Shown here: one piece after another, positions 41,690 through 53,261 of the stretch
How positions within the stretch are numbered: the first letter of the stretch is position 1
Layout of the letters: each line of letters opens with the position of its first letter
Source: Chaetoceros tenuissimus
Taxonomy: Eukaryota; Bacillariophyta; Thalassiosirophyceae; Chaetocerotales; Chaetocerotaceae
Reading direction: 5' to 3'
Length of the DNA: 64,000 nucleotides
Assembly: GCA_021927905.1 (NCBI GenBank)
Contig: BLLK01000045.1
Span: 3,348,001-3,412,000, forward strand
Made by a program: the position numbers and the translations under genes
Notes under the pieces: model-generated
Told to the model about the DNA's origin: nothing
The model's database searches: none
The model's input: the letters and a program-made list of their open reading frames with translations, nothing else

Positions 41690-43361
41690 ATATAATGTTT
41701 CAGGTACTACTCGAAACAACGAAAAAAGGCACATCATTTGTATCCATTTGAGGATAGACAATTGCAGTTAAAAATAAGTTACAACTACTACCAGCAATTT
41801 CTATGCTATTGATTGATTTGCAAAACGAATTTCATACAAGATTTTTATTAGATGTACTTTCTACCTCGTTATATAAATTATATGGTATCGTACTTTTATT
41901 CTTTACAATTTTGACAAAAAATGTAGCAGCTCCAAGAGAACCATCATAAACATCTCAGGCAAAGGTGCACTAAATCTCTTTGTTATATCAATACTTGAAG
42001 GATACCTGATGGCATAAGGAATAAGGGTAGCGATGAAGTGCTTCTGGTTATAATTATTTATCAGTGTGTTTAAGGGGTGAAAGAAGGTTCGGGTTACAAA
42101 ATACAAGCAATCAGTTCTTTTCCCACTTTGCGTTTAAGGGATGGCACTTTTATGAAGTACGTAATTATTTATGAAAAAAAACGTATTTATCAATGAAGTA
42201 CGCATTTTCGAATACATATGTTCTTTGATTTGTGAAAAGGACGTTGAATTCAACTTAAAATCATCATGATCAGCAGAGAGATTTGAAAAATGATAAAAAT
42301 CGATCTGTTATTGCGTGTTGCTTCCCTTCATCAGAAGGCAGGAATTTAATCCGATGTTTGTGTACTGTCAAGAGACAATACAAAGATTGTCCGATGAAAG
42401 AAGGCAAGGATTATTGAAAGTTACAAACAGAAGGTTCCGAATCGAAAAGGATAGGAAGAGATAAAAGTAAACCATAGTTTTATCAATTGAGAGATCATTT
42501 TCGTTTGTAATGTTTGAAGTTAAAAAAGCTTATCATAGTGTGAAATCTATCAATCTCATGAAAGCCAGAAGTGACAAATCACCATGCAGACCTCTTTGCC
42601 AACCCTAGAAAGACTTCTCAAATGATTCATCCAATGCCGAGTAGGTTCTGTGAATTGCAATGAAACTTTTGCAAAAACACGTGGCAGGAACAAAAATTGG
42701 TGAATTAATCATTTCTGAACATGACTTCTCCCGAATGGTACGTAATGTTTACAGGTTAAATATGCAAAACGTACGAATGGAGAAATGTTTCTCCGAAATG
42801 ACGTATGAGAGGCCGAATATATCTTCTATTCAATGATGATCTTGAAGCTTCTAGTGGAACACTTGAACTTTGAAAGGTTTTGAAAGGAAGGAGGAAGGAT
42901 CAACAACTTTCATTTTTTAGGGTAGGGAAGGAACTGCTTCCGGAAAAACTGGGAGCAGTAGTGAAATGAGATGCATTCTGCATTCTCAGTATGCATTCTC
43001 ACTACCCTAGGAATCAATCTCAATGTCGTATCACAATCCTAGACTTGCGTACACGCTTTCAAAAAAAAATGGAAAGTTTTTTCCTTGTTTCTAACTGAAA
43101 TAGGTTCCACCCTATGACAGCGCATTTTCATAGTTTATTCGCTGCCCTCCACCTTGACAGAAAGAAGGACAAATCATGACCAATCATTTGGAAAAAGGGA
43201 AAAAAGAAAACGCTGACGATTTGCTAAAAACGTCTTGAAATGACGTCATCTTCTGAGTCCACGTATCAATTTCTGTCGAAATGAGGATTTTGTACCTCCT
43301 GAATCGTTTGCTCGAGCAATACTACACATAAATTTCAACACAATAAACTAAAACCAAAACC
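41690..43361. other. Intergenic, about 1.7 kb, upstream of HSF copy 1
   Basis: No gene seen. About 42485-42670 resembles 45290-45445 downstream of the HSF gene in scattered blocks ('agatcatttt', 'gtgacaaatca', 'cagaccttc/cagacctct'), suggesting an older flanking duplication. A TGACGTCA palindrome is at 43241. Confidence 0.4.
43241..43248. promoter_or_regulatory. TGACGTCA (CRE-type) palindrome
   Basis: A perfect 8-bp palindrome 121 bp upstream of the HSF copy 1 start, outside the duplicated segment, so HSF copy 2 lacks it. This is the classic bZIP site; its use here is inferred. Confidence 0.4.
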
Positions 43362-45037
43362 ATGTCTAAACGTAAAGAATCAAAAACAATGGAAGGCAAG
43401 GACGAGAATCAACACCTAGATAGCGTTGCTACCCAGCACGGCATCATCTCGCTCTCTACGCTATCTAATTTACCTAGTGACTACTTCCAAGAAGCAAACG
43501 GAGGTACCGCCACCGCCGAACAAGAACCAGGGTCTGCATCTACATCCAGTAGCAGTACAAAGCACCAAATAACGTCTTCGCTCAGTCGAGGCAATAGTTC
43601 AGATAAAAGAAGAAAACTATCAGCTAAAGTCTCTCTTTATGAATCGTCAGGTTCTACTGGTTCCGGTACATCGAAAGCTTCTTCAATTGGCTCTTCATCG
43701 ACAGCTTCTTCAGTTGGTTCTGGTTCTTCAGCAATTGGCTCTTCGTCGATAGACTTTGCTACAACAACACCTTCTTCTGAAGACTCTTGTACTCGATTCA
43801 TCGATTACTCAGATGCCAATGAAGCTGAGTTTGGTATGCACTCGAATACATCGGGGTAAGTTCTTGGTGCCTTTACATGACTCATGTGAACATGACATGT
43901 GGTACTTTCATATGTTATGTTGTTTTTTCTTGCTTTTCTGAGAGAGCCTTTTGACTCACCACACCTACTCTCTTTCCTTGAACAGATCGCTCTCCTTTCC
44001 TGCCAAGCTCTATCGTATGCTAGAACAGATTGAAAAGAATGAAGGAGCTATATGTCAAAACCTGCAAGATGTGAAATACATCATATCATGGCAACCGCAT
44101 GGCAGATGCTTCAAGGTTCACGATATCAAGGCTTTCGAGAACGAAGTCTTGCCTCATTTCTTCCCACAGCAACGCAAGTACGCCAGCTTCCGGAGGCAAC
44201 TCAGTATCTATGGCTTCAAAAGACTGCTCAAGACTGGATCTGATCAAAATGGATACTATCATGAGATGTTCTTAAGAGGCAAGTCTTACCTTTGTCGCTT
44301 GATACCTCGAGTAGTCAAGAAGCAAAATGCTTTTGATAACAGCAACTTGCAAGATGAACCTGACTTTTTAAAAATGAAGCCAATGCCTCCTTTGCTTGGT
44401 ACTAGAGTCAACAGTAGTAGCATGCAAGCGACCTTCTCGGAGACATCTTCCCTTGGAATGATGCAAGCCGATCAAGAACGTAGACCTGTCCCAAAAGCAA
44501 GTATATTGGATAGTCTCTTGAATGCTAACCACCAAAGTCAAGAGTTACTCTTGAATTTACTTGCTTCTTCGCAATCTTCCAATGGAGGAGTAGCAGATAC
44601 GACCGTGCAAGAATTTCTCAAAGCTGCCATGGGAAAACAGCAAAATCAATTAGGTCTGGCCAATAATCCCCAACACTTTAATCTACCATCCTTGCAAGTT
44701 CCTCAAAATGTGAACCTTACGAATAATATGAATGGTATGAATAATGGCTTCTCACCACTTGCACTCACGCAAAATAATCTCAACATGATGAACAACATTA
44801 ATAATATGGCTTCATTGCAAATGCAAGCTGGTGACATGACTAGTAGCCGACGACTGAGTGATACGTTACTCAATCAAGCACTCGCTGGCTATGGAAGTAT
44901 ATTACAACAGTCTAATGCCAACTTTGAAAATAATAGCTTGAGTATGCTTGACAGTAGCAGTAGTGGAAACCAAAACTCGTCCAATACAAGGGGGAATGGC
45001 CGAAATGATACATGTTATGAAGCATAAACATTCATTT
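43311..45037 (+). repeat. HSF segmental duplication, copy 1
   Basis: Homology to 59875-61609 starts at 'ctcgagcaatacta' and ends at 'cataaacattcattt'. It includes about 50 bp of upstream DNA, both exons and the 130-nt intron. Confidence 0.9.
43362..45027 (+). CDS. Heat shock factor, copy 1
   Basis: Exons 43362-43855 and 43986-45027 (130-nt intron) give 511 residues. The first exon encodes a Ser/Thr-rich disordered region. The second opens with the HSF DNA-binding domain: 'FPAKLYRMLEQIE', 'IISWQPHGRCFKVHD', 'LPHFFPQQRKYASFRRQLSIY' (20 shown at most) and 'YYHEMFLRGKSYL'. The recognition helix has RRQLSIYGF where animal HSFs have VRQLNMYGF, as is usual in diatoms. The rest is Asn/Gln/Met-rich, without a clear heptad trimerisation region. 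It presumably binds heat-shock elements in the nucleus. The last 33 residues (from 'ENNSLSML') are absent in copy 2. Confidence 0.9.
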
Positions 45038-45481
45038 GTTTTATAAATAAATATACTATATACATTATATTAGTAAATGGTTTATAAATGGAATGAAAAA
45101 AAAAATCTCTTTTTGTTTTTTATTTCTACTAGCTAGTCTACCATAGAACGAAGAAGGGAAGATATTCCGAGTTCGAGCGACAAGATGTAGATTTGTCCGA
45201 TGCAAAAAAAAAGATGATGATTCCCAATGGAAGCAATAGCCAGAAAGGAAGAGGAGAAAAATTGCAACTCCTTCCTCTAATAACATCATTAGAAAGATCA
45301 TTTCGTGTGTAATGTTAAGTTGAATAAAAAGTTGAAGGAGCTTTTCATGTTGTAAAGACACTATTGCATGAAATTAAAAAAGTGACAAATCAGACCTTCG
45401 CAAATTATGACTAACCTTACAGATTCTGAATTGCGCATTAAATCTAAAAACATGTGGTTTTACCACTCGTTCTATTTTACA
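45028..45481. other. Convergent intergenic region
   Basis: It lies between HSF copy 1 and the F-box/Tubby gene. It holds blocks resembling the DNA upstream of HSF copy 1 (see 41690-43361). No gene seen. Confidence 0.4.
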
Positions 45482-48400
45482 TTAACTGAAAGATATCTTA
45501 CTCTGTAATGATGAAATCGAAATAGCAAAAGCTTGCACAGGTGAAAGTGGATAAGAAAAATCCATAGTGAAGGAATGGCGTCCTTCAATTCTTCCAAATT
45601 GCAACATGATATTCTCATGATCATCTCTATCGCACAATTGAAAGTTCTTTACAGAAGCAACACTGACCCTACCTCCAAAGTTTAGTACAAAAGCACCTAG
45701 GTCTACATTCCACCATGGTGGACGATTTTGCAATGACATGAGTCCAAAGTTATCATTGTACCTTCGATGCTGCAATTCTTTTAGACGATTCAGCATTTGC
45801 CCTTCTTCGCCTGGATCCTTTGTCCAAGTGTTGGGAGATACAACTGGAAGACCTGTCTCTGGGACTATTTCGGGTATTGTAACATTCATTATGCGTGGTC
45901 TATTCCCCAATACATTTGCAGTGTAGGTTATTGCTCCAATCTCTACTTCTTTTACCGCAAGATTATCAATCACTTCCATATCCTCCGCGCAATTCGATTC
46001 TTCTTCTTCTTGTACTGGGTCAATACTCTTTTTGAAGGAAAATGGTGTGATTCTAGCAGATAGTTTCTTATTCTTTCTCTTGTCCTTCTTTTTCTTTTGG
46101 TTCAGTGGAGTAACTCTAGACTTTACCCTTTCCGTAGAAGGGCGTGAATTTGCTTCTTCCAAAGCTAAATCGTTCTCCTTGTCCAAGGTTGTTGGAGCAG
46201 TAATTTGAAATTCGGTACCCATGTGATTGGTTTGCAATCGACATAATTCTAGAATAGATCCAGCAGCTGGTATATCTTGCTTGTAAGCTGGAAAATCCTT
46301 TTGTTCCACATGTTGATTGGATGCTTTCATGTGTTCATCAATATCCTTATCTTGAGGCATGTAAAGAAAGTAATGATTGACTCCCTTCTTTTCAAGAGGA
46401 ACCAATCCCGTCGAACCTGAAAAGTGTTTACCTCTGTATTTTGCAGTCATGAGCAACGTATCGAATCTTGGATGACATTCTTCCTTTAATAGAGAATTAT
46501 CATAGTTGACTTTTCTCTTGTCCTTGATAAAGAGTTTGTACTCATAGGTGTGATGGTATCTACCAGGTATCATCCCCTTGGTTCTATATTTAACCTTGAC
46601 TCGTTCAATTTCACATTGCATGATTCCAAATGCTTTAGGAATAGGCTTGGTCAAAAAGCTATGCAATTTGGACATGCGCGGAACAGGTGTATGCCGATCA
46701 TAAAAATGGACATACTTTGTAAGAGGAAAGAATTCATCCCAAAAGTCAAACAGACATTCATCAAATCCTTTAAAGTCTGCCCGTTTCAGCAACAATGCAA
46801 GTTGCCGTTGATACCTTGCAATGATTCCAGTCACTTGTTTATGACTCAATGCTGGATTGAATTTGGTAGGTTTGATTTTTTTATAGGATGCTTGCATCAA
46901 TGTTTCATCGTATTCATCACCTGTGGTAGAATCATAAGAATATAATTCCAACTTGGATACAATACTATGTTCTATAAATTCATCCTTTTCCGAAATGTAC
47001 GAACTCAATCGGATATAATTTCCAATGGTATCATTGGTAGTCGACACCCTCGATGAAATTCTCGACGGTGGACGAAATTGCGGATCGGAATTCAACACTC
47101 TAGCCCTTTGCACTTCATACCGTTCATTAAAATTCGGAAAAGGCCTCGAAAGATTCGGATGAAAAAAGTTTTGCGATAAACTAATGGAAGAAGCGGACAT
47201 ACTTCCCATATCATCACAAATAGCAGTGGCACCTTGTAAATGCTGATCAATCAAATGTTTATGACACTGTAGAATCAATTTGGGTTCTCGATCCTTTTGC
47301 TCCAAATGAATATTGGCAATATCCTCACATCTTGAACTATGTCGTCTAGAATGAAAGGAAGAAAAGTTGGGATCCAATTCCCGCATTTGAGAAAGTTCCT
47401 GCAAATGTCCAAAATTGGCATCATTCGGTCCAATCGTTACATTTTCACCTATACCAATGATCCTACGTTGTTCCACCAAATTTGCAAAATCATCATCTTC
47501 ATCAAAGAAACCTAAATAACCAATTCCATCAATGATATGCGGTGGCGGTGGCCGTATATTCAACCTGAGCAGTGAACTTCTCCGTTGTTCGGGGGTAAGT
47601 TGTACCGCTTTGCCTTCATTCTTACATCTCCAAAATAAACCTTTTTCTTCCAAATATGTCAATGTAGGAAGGTAATACCCTCCTACGTTTCTAGCTTCAT
47701 GTCTTGCCAAATAGAATCGATCCACTTGTCCATTGCGTGTATCTTGTAGTATATCATCTTCTTCATCAGTAGAGGATGGTTCTTGTTCTTCCTCTGGATG
47801 ATGTTGTAAATGATCCGCTTCGACTTTCATTCTCCAATAAATGGTATGATAGGAATGACCTAATGCACATGGATAAATGGGTACACCGGAATGAATATAC
47901 AGTGCTGCCAATTCCTTCGCATCGGCATGTTCTCCTCGATTCTAAAAAAGAAAGTGAGTCTATGGCTATATATATTACTCATATATAGTATACTCGTAGA
48001 GTACTTACCCAAGTGGTGACAACTTCTACAGCACATAAAAACGAATGCATTTTAACCTTTTGTAAAATCTCTCTACAGGCAAGTGAAGCATCACGATTGA
48101 TTAATCCAAAGTTTCTCCATTCTTGTAGTGTCATGAAGGATGCTATAGCGTGTAGTGCATCGAGTGGTAATTCGAACATGGACATACTTGATTTTATTTC
48201 TAGTGATGGGAGATTCTCGTATGTCTCGTATGTGTTTGGTACGAGGAGAGAAGGTATTTCCATGGAAGAAGAAGAAGAGTGTAAAGATGCAATGTCTTGA
48301 GAGAGTGACAGATCTTCATTTTGTAGCCATCGATTCTCATCAAATGAATCGGAAGAAGCGAAGGAAATTTGATCCTCGTTGTGGATGTGGTCTTGTGCTG

Positions 48401-48587
48401 CATCTGTCTCTTCTTCTTCTTCTTCTTTTGGTGGTACATCATGTTCTTGTTCTTCTTGTGTAAAGGAAATGTCATCATCATCTTTATCTTCAGTGAGTCC
48501 GATGGCTGCCATGGTGGCTGCATCGACGAGTCGTTCCAATTCCGATTCTCTAGAAGTACTCATTCTTTTCATGTGTTGTGTTGACAC
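45482..48587 (-). CDS. F-box and Tubby-domain protein
   Basis: Exons 48587-48009 and 47941-45482 (67-nt intron) give 1012 residues. After an acidic start, an F-box-like segment lies at about 137-165 ('FELPLDALHAIASFM', 'WRNFGLINR'). The C-terminus is a Tubby domain: first half from about 630 ('MQCEIERVKVKYRTKG', 'FDTLLMTAKYRGKHF'), final half from about 930 ('NRPPWWNVDLGAFVLNFGGR', 'ASVKNFQL', 'MDFSYPLSPVQAFAI'). A Lys/Arg-rich insert of about 100 residues splits it. Plant Tubby-like proteins also pair an F-box with Tubby, but here about 450 residues lie between. Tubby domains bind PI(4,5)P2; the F-box would link to SCF ubiquitin ligases. The standard ending 'SSFDSK' is 'SSLQSK' here. Confidence 0.85.
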
Positions 48588-49067
48588 TCTATAGCAGCCT
48601 CTGTACTACTCTATTCTCTCTCTTGGAAAGATGCAACTTCTACTTCAACTTCGAAACTGAATGAGATGTAAGTTATGCAAAGGAATGATTGCAGTTTCAA
48701 TAAAGATGAATACTAACTCCTCGTGTCTATGTTTGCTCATCAACTTGCTGTCTCTTCGTGTTCCTCTCTATTCTCTCTATTCAGTCTTCTGCTTGCTTTG
48801 CTCTTTAGATTCCCGCTTTTCACAGCCCGACCATGACAATTAATGGTAAGTACATATGAATCATCTATGAACGACTGTCAAGAGCACGATTGAAGTCAAT
48901 AAGATACTACAAAAGACTAGCCGAGATGTTCTCTGAACCTACGTCATTGGACACTTTGGCCCAATGAACCAAATAAATATGGACGAGAAAGCTACGGAGG
49001 TAGATGCAAATTCATACATTATTGACTCATTTCATCCTCTCCTACATATTTTATAAGGTCTAAAATA
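48588..49067. other. Divergent promoter region
   Basis: It lies between the F-box/Tubby gene and the fibrillin-like gene. No gene or clear repeat is seen. Confidence 0.4.
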
Positions 49068-49690
49068 ATGTTGAATTTCAAATTCATCCTAAAGATTGCT
49101 CTCCTCTTGACCATCGTCCACGTCTCGGCCTTTTCAACTTTTCAACTTCTACTTCTTCTACCGATGTAAAAGTGGCACAACTCGTTCCACAACTTGTTAC
49201 AGATGAAAATGTACCGGAATTGACTACATGCATTTCAACACTTGCAGAATTGAAATATACAAATGATGATTTATTAGAGACTTTAATCCAGAACTCACCG
49301 TGGAAAGCAACCTTTGCCATGGCACCTAATAAACAAGGACGATTTTTACCATTTGGAGAATTGACCATTGAACAAGATACCATTCAACAATTTATTGATT
49401 TGAATGTATGCAAATTTTGTTTTCAAGGAAATTATTACATGTCTGGTATGGGGAATAAAATGAATATTGAATTTACTTCTTTGGATATTTGTTTTCTGGG
49501 GTGGGATTTGCCAACGTTGGATATTTCCAATGATTCCATGATTGTACGTTATGCACGTGGTGGTGGAGGTGCTGGAAGAAAGAGGCCAAATACTTATTTG
49601 TGGCATTTTGTAAATGAAGAAATTTGTGTCGCGAGGGGTTCTAGTGGAAAAGTTGCCATGTGGCAAAGTAAAAAGTCGAACGAAGAATAG
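49068..49690 (+). pseudogene. Plastid-directed fibrillin-like gene with an 8-bp frame-breaking duplication
   Basis: The ATG at 49068 opens a signal peptide ending in 'HVSAFS', a good plastid-entry motif. The frame then stops at TAA (49167-49169). The long downstream frame (to 49690, about 172 residues) has no ATG of its own at the front. Between them 'ttttcaac' is perfectly doubled (49131-49138, 49139-49146). With a single copy the leader would run in frame straight into 'TSTSSTDVKVAQ' and the body. The body ends 'YLWHFVNEEICVARGSSGKV', resembling the C-terminus of plastid lipid-associated proteins/fibrillins; 'FLPFGELTIEQDT' may match their middle. Family call is tentative. It may be a null allele, an assembly slip or a rare recoding case. 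Confidence 0.55.
49131..49146 (+). repeat. Tandem 8-bp duplication (ttttcaac x2)
   Basis: A perfect direct duplication at the junction of the targeting leader and mature region. Eight bases shift the frame by two. Confidence 0.85.
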
Positions 49691-50916
49691 GGATGAATTA
49701 GGATGAGGAATGAATGGATAAATGAATGAATGAAGAATTTTGACGTTGCGTTGGAATATGGATTGAGAATAGATATTGATAAATTGATAAATAGAAACAA
49801 ATAGGAAGTAATCAAAAAGTAAAGAATCAAGATGTTATTACATAACTCATCATGTTCTTTCGATCTTTTCCTTTCTTCATAGAAGGTGCTTACGCATGGA
49901 TCATGGATATGCATAGTACTATTCTTTCGTCGTCATCAATGTGGACATGATGCTTCTTTGATGCTTCTTTGATGGTTCCTATGATGAATACATTGTGAAT
50001 GTGCGTATATCATTACCACGCATATGCGTAGGAAAGAAGTGAGTCTAAAGTCGAGCAGAAGAGATGATGACTAGTACAATGATCTCAATCGAAGAATAGG
50101 AAGCACTTCCTCCGCATTGACATATTCCTCATATTTCTGTTTGAATCCAATACTACTCATACTCATGGCATTAATTGTACGAAATGACAAACGACTTGCA
50201 CTCAAAATTATCAATGTGAAAAATGAATTCAGTTGCATTGTGATACTCACATATTTGCATTCATGTGGATGAAAATATTGCATACACCAAATATGAAGGC
50301 ATCCCTACTTTAATATTGTGCACACCAACGATATCATCGCATCAGAACAGAACAAAGGCACACGACGATGACAAGAAGGCAATGCATCACCATGACGGGT
50401 CATTTTCCAGACGAAGAAGAACAGCGCGCACGATCTGATGAATCTCTTCGAATTAACATAACTTAACGGAAATGAGAATTGTAAAATAATAATACGAATA
50501 AAATAGACAAATGGATATACAAAATAAGTTGAGGATATACAAAATTATCCTTTTTAAGAAACTAAACTTCTTACATGACACATGAATTAGTCCGATAATT
50601 ATAGCGAGATATATTCATTGACACATTATCGGCGATGATGCGATGTCGCATCTACGCACCAGTCAATCAATTCAACGCATAGAATTTTATCACTTATGTG
50701 CTGCATGCAGATTACTCTTCCTTATTGATCTACATCAAGGGAACAACAGAGAACAATACACAACAAAGCCTCACATTATATGAAACATCTAATTTACTTT
50801 TATTAACTATAGAAAGTAGATTTTTGATTCTTCCAAAGAGAGAAAAGAAATAAAGAAGAAAGACTTCAAGGGTCTTCAGAAATACACATAACGCATAACC
50901 AAAGCACAAGCTCATC
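49691..50916. other. Intergenic, about 1.2 kb
   Basis: AT-rich. 'gatgcttctttgatgcttctttgatgg' (about 49948-49974) has a short tandem 'gatgcttctttg'. No gene is supported. Confidence 0.45.
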
Positions 50917-52896
50917 ATGGCATCGACATCCTTATCGTTTCACTGTACAATCTGTTATGAAGAATTCAACACAGACAGTGTCTATCCCATAGTCATGCCA
51001 TGTGGCCATACATATGTATGCAACATCTGTGCTTCCAAAATTGACAAATGTGTCGAGTGTCGAACTTCACTATTGAAAGAAGTAACTCAACCTCAAGAAG
51101 AAAGAAGATCTGTCAGCAGTCCAAGAGGCGAACCATCCTATGGATCATTCACAGCTGCAAGATCAGGCAGAAGACCGACTGGTCAACAACGAAATTCGTC
51201 TCAGCAACCGCCACAACAAGCCATTGTCAAAAGGGAAAGGATCCCTTTGCCGAAAAATGTAGTTTTGTTGAGTCTGATTGAATCATCACAACTGGTGGAG
51301 AATACTTCCAATAATAGACTCTTGAGTCGAGGAGCAGCAAGATCTTGGACAAGAGAATCAAGTTTAGACTTTAAGGATAATGCGGATGCGGATGAAATTG
51401 AAGAGAATAGAATTATTTTCGGAGCTGATATTGCCAATGAAGCATGTGGAACGTATGCTGTGGCTACTACCAAAGGACTCAAGATTGTACAAAAGAGACC
51501 TAATTCTCGTGGTGAGAAGAAGGCGGGGAGTAGATTTAATACAAGATCTGTTTCCAATGGCAGAAGTATTTCTGTGACAAGAGCTAGGTCTCCTCTTTTG
51601 GACGTTGACGATGGAGATGAAATGATGTCTACTGCTGCAATCACCACTGGTTCTAGTAAAAAGAAATTGACAGAGTCATGGCAAGGAAAGATTGATGAGA
51701 TTGTTGTCAACAACGTAAGGAGAAAGACACAGAATCATGTAGATGTTCACTTGAGTTACGGTGATCGTGTTCAGATTGTCAGTATTGTGGACAAATGGGC
51801 GAAACTTGCACGTGGGTATGGATATGTATATCTTGAAAACAGTAGTGATTTAGTCAAGGTTGGAGGAGCCATTGATAAGGCTGCCAAGATTGAATCTATG
51901 ATTTACTCATTGTCCAATGCAAGAAATAAATTGATGGAGGCCAAAAGAACTACTGAGTCTGATGCAATTAGCTTACTCAAAGAGCTACAATCTACACTGG
52001 TACAAGAGCAAGATGTTACTGTAATTGGTGCTGAAGCTTTTGATCACAAAGATAGAAGGGACAGCGTGGAACACACTGGTGATTTGAGAGAACAATTCTC
52101 TACTTCATTTTCGATAAGTGGTACAAGTATCAACGTTGATAGTGAAGATGGAAACAGCGTTCGCCACGGAGGCAGATTCACTCGATTCCTTGGAAATGGA
52201 TACACTAGTGCTGAAGAGGATAGACGAGCTGCTGCGGACTCGGATGACAGTGATGATGAAGGTGAAGATTCGAACAGTACCAGCCGTAGTCGTAGTAACA
52301 GTGTCCGTCGTGATAGAAGTAGCAGTATTCACTCTGATCATAGCACAGACTCGCATGTTTCTGTCTACAGTGGTTACAGCAGAGGAAGTCATCGTAGACA
52401 ATGCAGTAGAAGTACAGCAAGAAGTGCATTCAATGTTGGTCGTACCTTCAACTCAAAAAAGAGTAGCAGTATCTTCGATTGTGCACCCGCAAACTTATTG
52501 CAAGACGCTCTACGCGGATTCTCGAACTTGGTAGATGGAAGTAATACAGGTGAAGAACGTGATGATGGAGGATCATGGAGAAGAGGCTCGTCCAATGATG
52601 CGCTAGTATTGTACAATGGAAATCGCAAGGTCCAATATTCTCCTGAAGCAATGGCTGAAGCAGCGCAAAAATGGAGAGAACGTAACGGAAAGGAGGCATC
52701 TGAATTCACCCATATTGATTTTAGGACAGGAATGTCAGGCCATCAAGGTTTAGAATCAAACTATGCCCATCAACATCGATATGCCAGTAGAGGACGCAAT
52801 GCTTTCCGTATGAGTGCTCATTCAGCTCTTACCCCAAAACGAAGGAGACAGAAACAAACTAGTAGCTCTTCAGTGTTTTCATATGTGACACACTAA
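50917..52896 (+). CDS. RING-finger protein, probable E3 ubiquitin ligase
   Basis: 659 residues, single exon. A C3HC4 RING occupies about 10-48: Cys10, Cys13, Cys29, His31, Cys35, Cys38, Cys45, Cys48. A middle block at about 250-360 ('GDRVQIVSIVDKWAKLARGYGYVYL' in part; SH3-like look) is followed by a charged helix. The C-terminal half is Ser/Arg/Asp-rich and low-complexity (about 430-510), probably disordered and phosphorylated, ending with a basic segment. RING proteins of this type transfer ubiquitin from an E2; the substrate is unknown. It is followed by a strong hairpin at 52970. Confidence 0.8.
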   Translation: MASTSLSFHCTICYEEFNTDSVYPIVMPCGHTYVCNICASKIDKCVECRTSLLKEVTQPQEERRSVSSPRGEPSYGSFTAARSGRRPTGQQRNSSQQPPQQAIVKRERIPLPKNVVLLSLIESSQLVENTSNNRLLSRGAARSWTRESSLDFKDNADADEIEENRIIFGADIANEACGTYAVATTKGLKIVQKRPNSRGEKKAGSRFNTRSVSNGRSISVTRARSPLLDVDDGDEMMSTAAITTGSSKKKLTESWQGKIDEIVVNNVRRKTQNHVDVHLSYGDRVQIVSIVDKWAKLARGYGYVYLENSSDLVKVGGAIDKAAKIESMIYSLSNARNKLMEAKRTTESDAISLLKELQSTLVQEQDVTVIGAEAFDHKDRRDSVEHTGDLREQFSTSFSISGTSINVDSEDGNSVRHGGRFTRFLGNGYTSAEEDRRAAADSDDSDDEGEDSNSTSRSRSNSVRRDRSSSIHSDHSTDSHVSVYSGYSRGSHRRQCSRSTARSAFNVGRTFNSKKSSSIFDCAPANLLQDALRGFSNLVDGSNTGEERDDGGSWRRGSSNDALVLYNGNRKVQYSPEAMAEAAQKWRERNGKEASEFTHIDFRTGMSGHQGLESNYAHQHRYASRGRNAFRMSAHSALTPKRRRQKQTSSSSVFSYVTH

Positions 52897-52969
52897 GGGA
52901 ACTGCTATTTCGTTTTGCTATGATACTGTAAATTTCAAACAAGTATTGGGGAACTTGTTCACATGTTTG

Positions 52970-53000
52970 TTTCGAGTTGAGAGTGACTCTCAACTCGAAA
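52970..53000. terminator. Perfect 15-bp hairpin in the 3' region of the RING gene
   Basis: TTTCGAGTTGAGAGT, one G, then its exact reverse complement ACTCTCAACTCGAAA. It lies 74 bp after the RING stop codon, in a convergent 3'-3' interval. In RNA it would fold very stably on either strand. Whether it acts in 3' end formation, stability or nothing is unknown; 'terminator' is a placeholder. Confidence 0.5.
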
Positions 53001-53261
53001 TCTTTATCCATATTTTAGAGCGCGTTGAAAAACGCAAGCCTTCTTCAAAGTTTCACTCCTATTTTTGTCCACATGCATACACTTTCATTAGATCATTCAA
53101 TGTTTTTTGTTATACAAATGTATTTGGTTGCACATAACCAAAAAGTTTTTATAAAGTACATCTAAGGAAATAAATAAAATTATTGAAAAAGATATTTTTA
53201 GGATAATTACTTGGAACTAAGTTTGAAAAATTTGCACATATAGACTTGGAATGTATGGTGT
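53001..53261. other. Convergent 3' interval
   Basis: AT-rich DNA between the hairpin and the end of the basic-protein gene. No gene seen. Confidence 0.35.

Noticed and set aside
50071-50283. Minus frame of 70 codons in the 49.7-50.9 kb gap
   Set aside because: No features beyond a chance open frame in AT-rich DNA.
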